DNA from: Candidatus Daviesbacteria bacterium
GTDB taxonomy: Bacteria > Patescibacteriota > Microgenomatia > Daviesbacterales > UBA10151
Assembly (NCBI GenBank): GCA_030699125.1
Contig: JAUYKM010000006.1
Coordinates: forward strand, 1-33,155
Length of the DNA: 33,155 nt
Direction: 5' to 3'
Position numbers and translations under genes: made by a program. The notes beneath the pieces were generated by a model. The model made no database searches. It was not told the DNA's origin and was given only the letters and a program-made list of their open reading frames with translations. Shown here piece by piece: positions 29,544-33,155 of this stretch. Positions within the stretch are counted from its first letter, which is position 1, and each line of letters begins with the position of its first letter.

Positions 29544-30671
29544 CTAAATAATCTTCCCATCCTCCACCCTTAAAATCCTACTCTGATCCAGGAAACTTTT
29601 GGGAATATTTTCCAGTTCTACTGTGGCAATAATGGTCTGTTGTTTACCTACTATTTCCACCACATGAGCTCTGTGGTTTGCATCCAGTTCTGAGAATACA
29701 TCATCAAGCAGTAGAATTGGCCTTTTCCCCAGGATTTTAGCCATATATTCCAGTTGGGCCAGCTTAAAAGCTAAAGTACCTGTTCTTTGCTCACCTCTGG
29801 AGCCATAGTGAGCCAAATTGCGCCCACCTTCCACTGTCATCCCCGACTTGATCGGGGATCCATTATTTGTATAGATTCCCGCTTTCGCGGGAATGACATT
29901 ATCGTAGATGACAATATCAAAATCATCCCTGTGTGGCCCAATTAAGGTAGCTGCCGCTGCCACCTCTCTTCCGTTTGTTTCAGCTAATTTTTCCACAGTT
30001 ACTAAACTTGGTAGATATTCAAATTTGAACCCACCTAGGGGAGTTTCTAAACCATTAATAAATTCAAAAAAATCTTGTCGCTTATCACTTATCACTTTGC
30101 CCTTGCTCACTAATTCTTCTGTCCAATACTCCAACTCGTCCACCCTTGCCTTTCCTTCCCTGATCTTTTTTAAAATCCTGTTTCTGGCTGTTAAGAATTG
30201 CTCATACTGAGTCAGTGATTTTTTATAATCAGGATCGACTTGTGCCAATCCTAAATCCAGGTGCCATCTCCTTAGAGATGGTGAACCTGTCACCATATTA
30301 ATATCCGAGGGATAAAAAATCACAGCCGGCAAATTTCCTATAAAATCAACTACTCTTCTTCCTATTCCATTAATCATCACCTTTTTTCTGAATGTCACTT
30401 CCTCACTTGGTTCATTGATAATAATTAAAAGTTCTGTCTCCGGATCATCCAAAAGCCCTTCCACTTTACAAAACTTTTCTCCTTCTTTAATTAATTCATC
30501 CTCTGTATCCACTCTTTGGGATTTGGTAGTAGATAGAAGATAAATGGCCTCCAATAAATTAGATTTACCTGCCGCATTATTTCCCACCAAAATAGTAGGA
30601 CGTTGGTCAAAATCTAAAGTAAGGGCAGAATAATTTCTGAAATTAGTTAAATTGATTTGCTTTAAAACCAT
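29544..30671 (-). CDS. recF: DNA replication/repair protein RecF
   Basis: 375 residues. An SMC-like ATPase that loads RecA at gaps. Walker A is GNNAAGKS (30-37), the signature is YGSRGEQRTG, and Walker B is RPILLLDDVFSELDA. A palindromic repeat pair (29835-29898) is inserted in frame at about residues 258-278 between IGPHRDDFDI and the signature motif, encoding VIPAKAGIYTNNGSPIKSGM. The C-terminus ends DGKII, shorter than the displaced remnant at 28135-28229. It is third in the run mutM-MFS-recF. Confidence 0.94.
   Translation of the reverse strand: MVLKQINLTNFRNYSALTLDFDQRPTILVGNNAAGKSNLLEAIYLLSTTKSQRVDTEDELIKEGEKFCKVEGLLDDPETELLIIINEPSEEVTFRKKVMINGIGRRVVDFIGNLPAVIFYPSDINMVTGSPSLRRWHLDLGLAQVDPDYKKSLTQYEQFLTARNRILKKIREGKARVDELEYWTEELVSKGKVISDKRQDFFEFINGLETPLGGFKFEYLPSLVTVEKLAETNGREVAAAATLIGPHRDDFDIVIYDNVIPAKAGIYTNNGSPIKSGMTVEGGRNLAHYGSRGEQRTGTLAFKLAQLEYMAKILGKRPILLLDDVFSELDANHRAHVVEIVGKQQTIIATVELENIPKSFLDQSRILRVEDGKII
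29835..29898. repeat. Palindromic repeat pair inserted in frame in recF
   Basis: Units CATCCCCGACTTGATCGGGGAT type and TTCCCGCTTTCGCGGGAA type face each other with an 11-13 bp spacer. The minus strand encodes VIPAKAGIY then SPIKSGMT; the second unit is read in a different phase from those in endoQ and carB. Confidence 0.85.
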
Positions 30672-30702
30672 AATCCATAATTCTAGATTCTTAATTCTAA
30701 TT
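30671..30702. repeat. ATTCTTAATTCT-type repeat between MFS gene and recF
   Basis: AATTCTAGATTCTTAATTCTAA spans the end of the MFS gene and the gap to recF. Related to the in-frame tracts at 16238 and 20100. Confidence 0.4.
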
Positions 30703-32067
30703 TTCCCAGTGGCCCAGGCCTAAAAATTCCCTGACATGATAGGACAGGTGTGCTTTCTTAAAAAATAAAGATGGTTTTAAACCAAACAACCCCACCAGAA
30801 AGATGATTATTCCCAAACCTAAAAATATGGGATTGGTCCCAAAAACATCAGCCAGAATCCCTGTTAGAAGAACCGGGATTAAGGATAACCCGGCCATAGC
30901 CACTCCCAAAGTGGCAAAGACTTTTCCCCGATCCTGGTTGGAAGTATTTTCCTGCAAAACCGTCTGGGAAGGAACTAAAATCGAAACCATAGCCACTCCC
31001 ATTAAAAATGATCCTACAATTAACACCGCCGATAAAGGTGGTTGGGTAATAAAAGATAAAGGTCTACTGTGAGGCAGATATTTGATAGCAGGTGAAACAA
31101 TAGGAGCAATTCCCACCAGCATAAATAGCAGTCCGCTAAAAACAATGGCCTTAGATACCACCACTCTTCTGATGATGCTGTGGCCGAACTTACCTAAGAT
31201 AAATCCACCCAAAACAATTCCCACCCCGACAGGGATAACCATAATATATGAGGCATCAGTAGCCCGAATATGTAACACCCTTTCCAAAAAGGAAGGTATT
31301 AAAACAGCCAAAACCCCCACCACCATCTGCACGCCTCCCAAAATTAATATAGAAGTCACAAGCGGCAACTTACCCCTAATCATCCTGATGGTTTGTAAAA
31401 TTTCCCATAAACCTACTTCTTTAATCTGAAGATAGTTCTTATTTAAGATGGCAAAAATCAGCTTCTTACCTGCCCTAGTTGGCCTGGCATAGATGGTGGG
31501 AAAAAGAAAAGATAGACCAAAGGCAGTAAAAAGAATAAATCCACCCAGTAAAAATATAAAATTTATACCAAAGTGATTAATTAAAAAGCCGGATAAACCA
31601 AAACCAACCAAAAATGTAGTGTAGAGAGTGGTTGAAATTATGGAATTGGCAGTAATTAACTGTTTTCTTTTAACAATCATGGGGACGGCTGAGGCTTCAG
31701 TAGGTGCATAAAATTGGCCCAATGCATTGATCAAAAAAGCTACTACTAAAATTGCCGGATAAAATTCCTTTAAAAGGATTAGGCTTAAAAAAAGCAGACA
31801 AAGCATCATATCAATCAGCATGATGATTTTTTTCTTATTAATTAAATCAACTAAAACTCCGCTAAATAGCCCCAAAATAACTGCCGGTAAATAGATAAAG
31901 AAGAGCAGAGTAGCTACAGCAATATTTGAACCTGTTAACTTAAATACCCAAAGAATGAGAGTAAAATTTAAGGCATTATAGGAAAGTTGCACTAAAATCT
32001 GATTGATCCATAAATTTAAAAATCCCCGGTTTCTAATAACCGAGGTGAAGCTTACTCTCTCAGCCAT
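30697..32067 (-). CDS. MFS transporter
   Basis: 456 residues with about 12 hydrophobic helices and a charged cytoplasmic loop between helices 6 and 7 (about residues 195-225). The early motif SGVLVDLINKKKIIMLIDMM is the MFS motif A region (GxxxDRxxRR-like), and the layout resembles the MFS_3/EntS-like exporter group. The substrate is unknown. It lies between mutM (9 bp upstream) and recF (25 bp downstream) on the same strand. Confidence 0.9.
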   Translation of the reverse strand: MAERVSFTSVIRNRGFLNLWINQILVQLSYNALNFTLILWVFKLTGSNIAVATLLFFIYLPAVILGLFSGVLVDLINKKKIIMLIDMMLCLLFLSLILLKEFYPAILVVAFLINALGQFYAPTEASAVPMIVKRKQLITANSIISTTLYTTFLVGFGLSGFLINHFGINFIFLLGGFILFTAFGLSFLFPTIYARPTRAGKKLIFAILNKNYLQIKEVGLWEILQTIRMIRGKLPLVTSILILGGVQMVVGVLAVLIPSFLERVLHIRATDASYIMVIPVGVGIVLGGFILGKFGHSIIRRVVVSKAIVFSGLLFMLVGIAPIVSPAIKYLPHSRPLSFITQPPLSAVLIVGSFLMGVAMVSILVPSQTVLQENTSNQDRGKVFATLGVAMAGLSLIPVLLTGILADVFGTNPIFLGLGIIIFLVGLFGLKPSLFFKKAHLSYHVREFLGLGHWEN

Positions 32068-32076
32068 ATCTACAGG

Positions 32077-33012
32077 CTATTCTACACCCTTTTGGCACTT
32101 GGGGCAAAAATATGTGCCGCGGCCCCCCAGTTGAATTTTTTTAATGTCGGTGGAGCAGACCTTGCACTTATGCTTATCTCTTCCGTAAACATAAGCATAG
32201 TCTAAAAAGTAGCCTTTATGGCCTTCAGCATCCACAAAATGGGCTCTGGTGGAACCCCCCTGTTTGATACCTTCCTTGATTACCCTAATCACCCCTTGAT
32301 GTAATTTTTTAAACTCCCTATCTCCCAAATCTCCCACTTTAATTCTGGGATCAATCTTGGCTGCAAAACAGGCCTCATTTGCATAAATATTACCCACTCC
32401 AGAAACCACACTCTGATCCATTAAGGCTACTTTTATGGGCATAGATTTATGCTTGAGTAGATTCTCTTTTAAAATCTGCCAGCTAAATTCCTTCTCCAAA
32501 GGCTCAGGTCCTAAGCTTTTAAATAACTTGTTACTTGTCACTTGCTCGCCTCGCTTCGCTGGCGAAGCGGGTGCCTTGTCACTTACCCGTATCCATCCAA
32601 ATCTCCTCTGGTCATTAAAATAAAGGTGTGAACCATCACTAAAGCCAAAAATAACCCTAGTATGAGGGTTTGGCAGAGGCCCCACCATATCCTCTGTGGG
32701 ATGACCACCTATGAAACGACCTGCCCTGAGCTGACCTATCCTGAGTGGAATCGAAGGAGTCGAAGGGTTCCCATCATCATAGATAACCTGACCGGTCATT
32801 TTAAGATGAAAAAGTAAACTGGTATTACCAGTTAATTCCATACCTAAATATTTGGCTTTTCTCCAAATATTGAGTACTTTTTTACCCTGGGCTTTATTAG
32901 GGTTTCCAATGAAGGATTTAGGAGATAAAACTTGGATTTTGGTAATCTTTAATCCAATAATCTTCTTTTGCAGGCCTAATTTAATAACTTCAACTTCTGG
33001 TAACTCCGGCAT
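32077..33012 (-). CDS. mutM: Formamidopyrimidine-DNA glycosylase
   Basis: 311 residues (usual about 270-275). MPELPEVE gives the catalytic Pro and Glu; LLFHLKMTGQ, FNDQRRFGWIRV, SGVGNIYANEACF and the zinc finger (CKVC, CPKC) near the C-terminus complete the Fpg pattern. It removes oxidised purines. The extra length is two repeat inserts: STPSIPLRIGQLRAGRF at about residues 81-98 and APASPAKRGEQVTSNK at about 146-163, both in loops. A transposase gene ends 20 bp upstream, so the promoter region has been remodelled. Confidence 0.95.
   Translation of the reverse strand: MPELPEVEVIKLGLQKKIIGLKITKIQVLSPKSFIGNPNKAQGKKVLNIWRKAKYLGMELTGNTSLLFHLKMTGQVIYDDGNPSTPSIPLRIGQLRAGRFIGGHPTEDMVGPLPNPHTRVIFGFSDGSHLYFNDQRRFGWIRVSDKAPASPAKRGEQVTSNKLFKSLGPEPLEKEFSWQILKENLLKHKSMPIKVALMDQSVVSGVGNIYANEACFAAKIDPRIKVGDLGDREFKKLHQGVIRVIKEGIKQGGSTRAHFVDAEGHKGYFLDYAYVYGRDKHKCKVCSTDIKKIQLGGRGTYFCPKCQKGVE
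32524..32585. repeat. Nested repeat in mutM: palindrome inside TSNK tract
   Basis: A CTTGTTACTTGTCACTTG tract is split by a GC-rich palindrome (GCCTCGCTTCG...CGAAGCGGG, 32545-32575), after which CTTGTCACTTAC resumes. The minus strand reads KAPASPAKRGEQVTSNK without a stop. Confidence 0.75.
32720..32769. repeat. TCGACTCC/CCTGAG-type repeat in mutM
   Basis: GCCCTGAGC...CCTGAGTGGAATCGAAGGAGTCGAAGG is a longer relative of the repeat at 28984-29010. The minus strand encodes PSTPSIPLRIGQLRAG in a surface loop of MutM. Confidence 0.6.
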
Positions 33013-33032
33013 AGAGCTATCGGTATGTACAC

Positions 33033-33155
33033 TTAAATATCCGACACTTGATACTGTTTCAAAAACTCATTCGGTGTCTTCATGTTTAAACTCATATGAG
33101 GCCTCTTAGTATGATAATACACCAAATAATCTGTTAGTTCTCTACTTAGGTTTGG
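33033..33155 (-). mobile_element. 3' end of an IS transposase (integrase-core type), truncated by window
   Basis: The minus-strand frame is open from the right edge to the TAA at 33033-33035 (40 residues). YLVYYHTKRPHMSLNMKTP followed by NEFLK is the C-terminal signature of rve/DDE transposases of the IS3 or IS481 groups (YN..RPH..L...TP). TGTACAC at 33026 facing outward may mark the IS end. The rest of the element is outside the window. Confidence 0.8.

Overview
The window is an AT-rich, gene-dense bacterial segment. It most resembles a Candidate Phyla Radiation genome (Patescibacteria, probably Microgenomates-like). That is an inference from gene content and style: Ig-like surface proteins with the PWIQTTGGDVHSN tail, DUF6922/AbiEii, DUF433/DUF5615 and other small toxin-antitoxin (TA) modules, a DUF3105-CcdA-DsbA set, tightly overlapping genes, few Shine-Dalgarno sites and many short ORF-compatible repeats. 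No rRNA, tRNA or CRISPR array was seen.

Layout. Bases 2-4212: two translationally coupled surface/secreted proteins (an Ig/FN3-like protein cut by the left edge and a signal-anchored glycine-rich protein). Bases 4237-6744: three toxin-antitoxin modules in a row (DUF6922/AbiEii, HigB/HigA with a shrunken toxin, AbrB/PIN). A 24-bp direct repeat bounds each module, and each copy encodes the last seven residues and stop of uppS. Bases 6721-11330: an isoprenoid block (UppS, YjbQ, polyprenyl synthase, divergent IspH, two tandem IDI-like Nudix proteins). Bases 11351-14341: a thiol-oxidation and membrane operon (DsbA-like, CcdA, DUF3105, ZIP transporter). Bases 14467-17882: Pth, inositol-monophosphatase-like, phosphoribosyltransferase and EndoQ-like PHP nuclease. 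Bases 17956-22644: Tat-type glycosidase, VOC protein, archaeal-type ATP-dependent DNA ligase, an unknown small protein and a Fic protein. Bases 22752-28020: pyrB-carA-carB with 4-nt overlaps, which together make carbamoyl aspartate for pyrimidine synthesis. Bases 28135-29621: a DUF433/DUF5615 module and a small anchored protein, lying between intact recF and a decayed second copy of the recF 3' end. Bases 29544-33012: recF, an MFS permease and mutM (fpg). The right edge holds the 3' end of an IS transposase.

Two themes stand out. First, TA-bearing segments sit at the 3' ends of two housekeeping genes (uppS, recF), with copies of those gene ends left at the far side, as an integrating element would leave. 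Second, several short repeat families, some palindromic and some nested, have entered protein genes in frame (carB, carA, recF, endoQ, mutM, polyprenyl synthase, DUF3105 and others). In addition, most recognisable promoters place the -10 box about 7-14 nt before the start codon, very often exactly 9, so many mRNAs are probably leaderless or nearly so.
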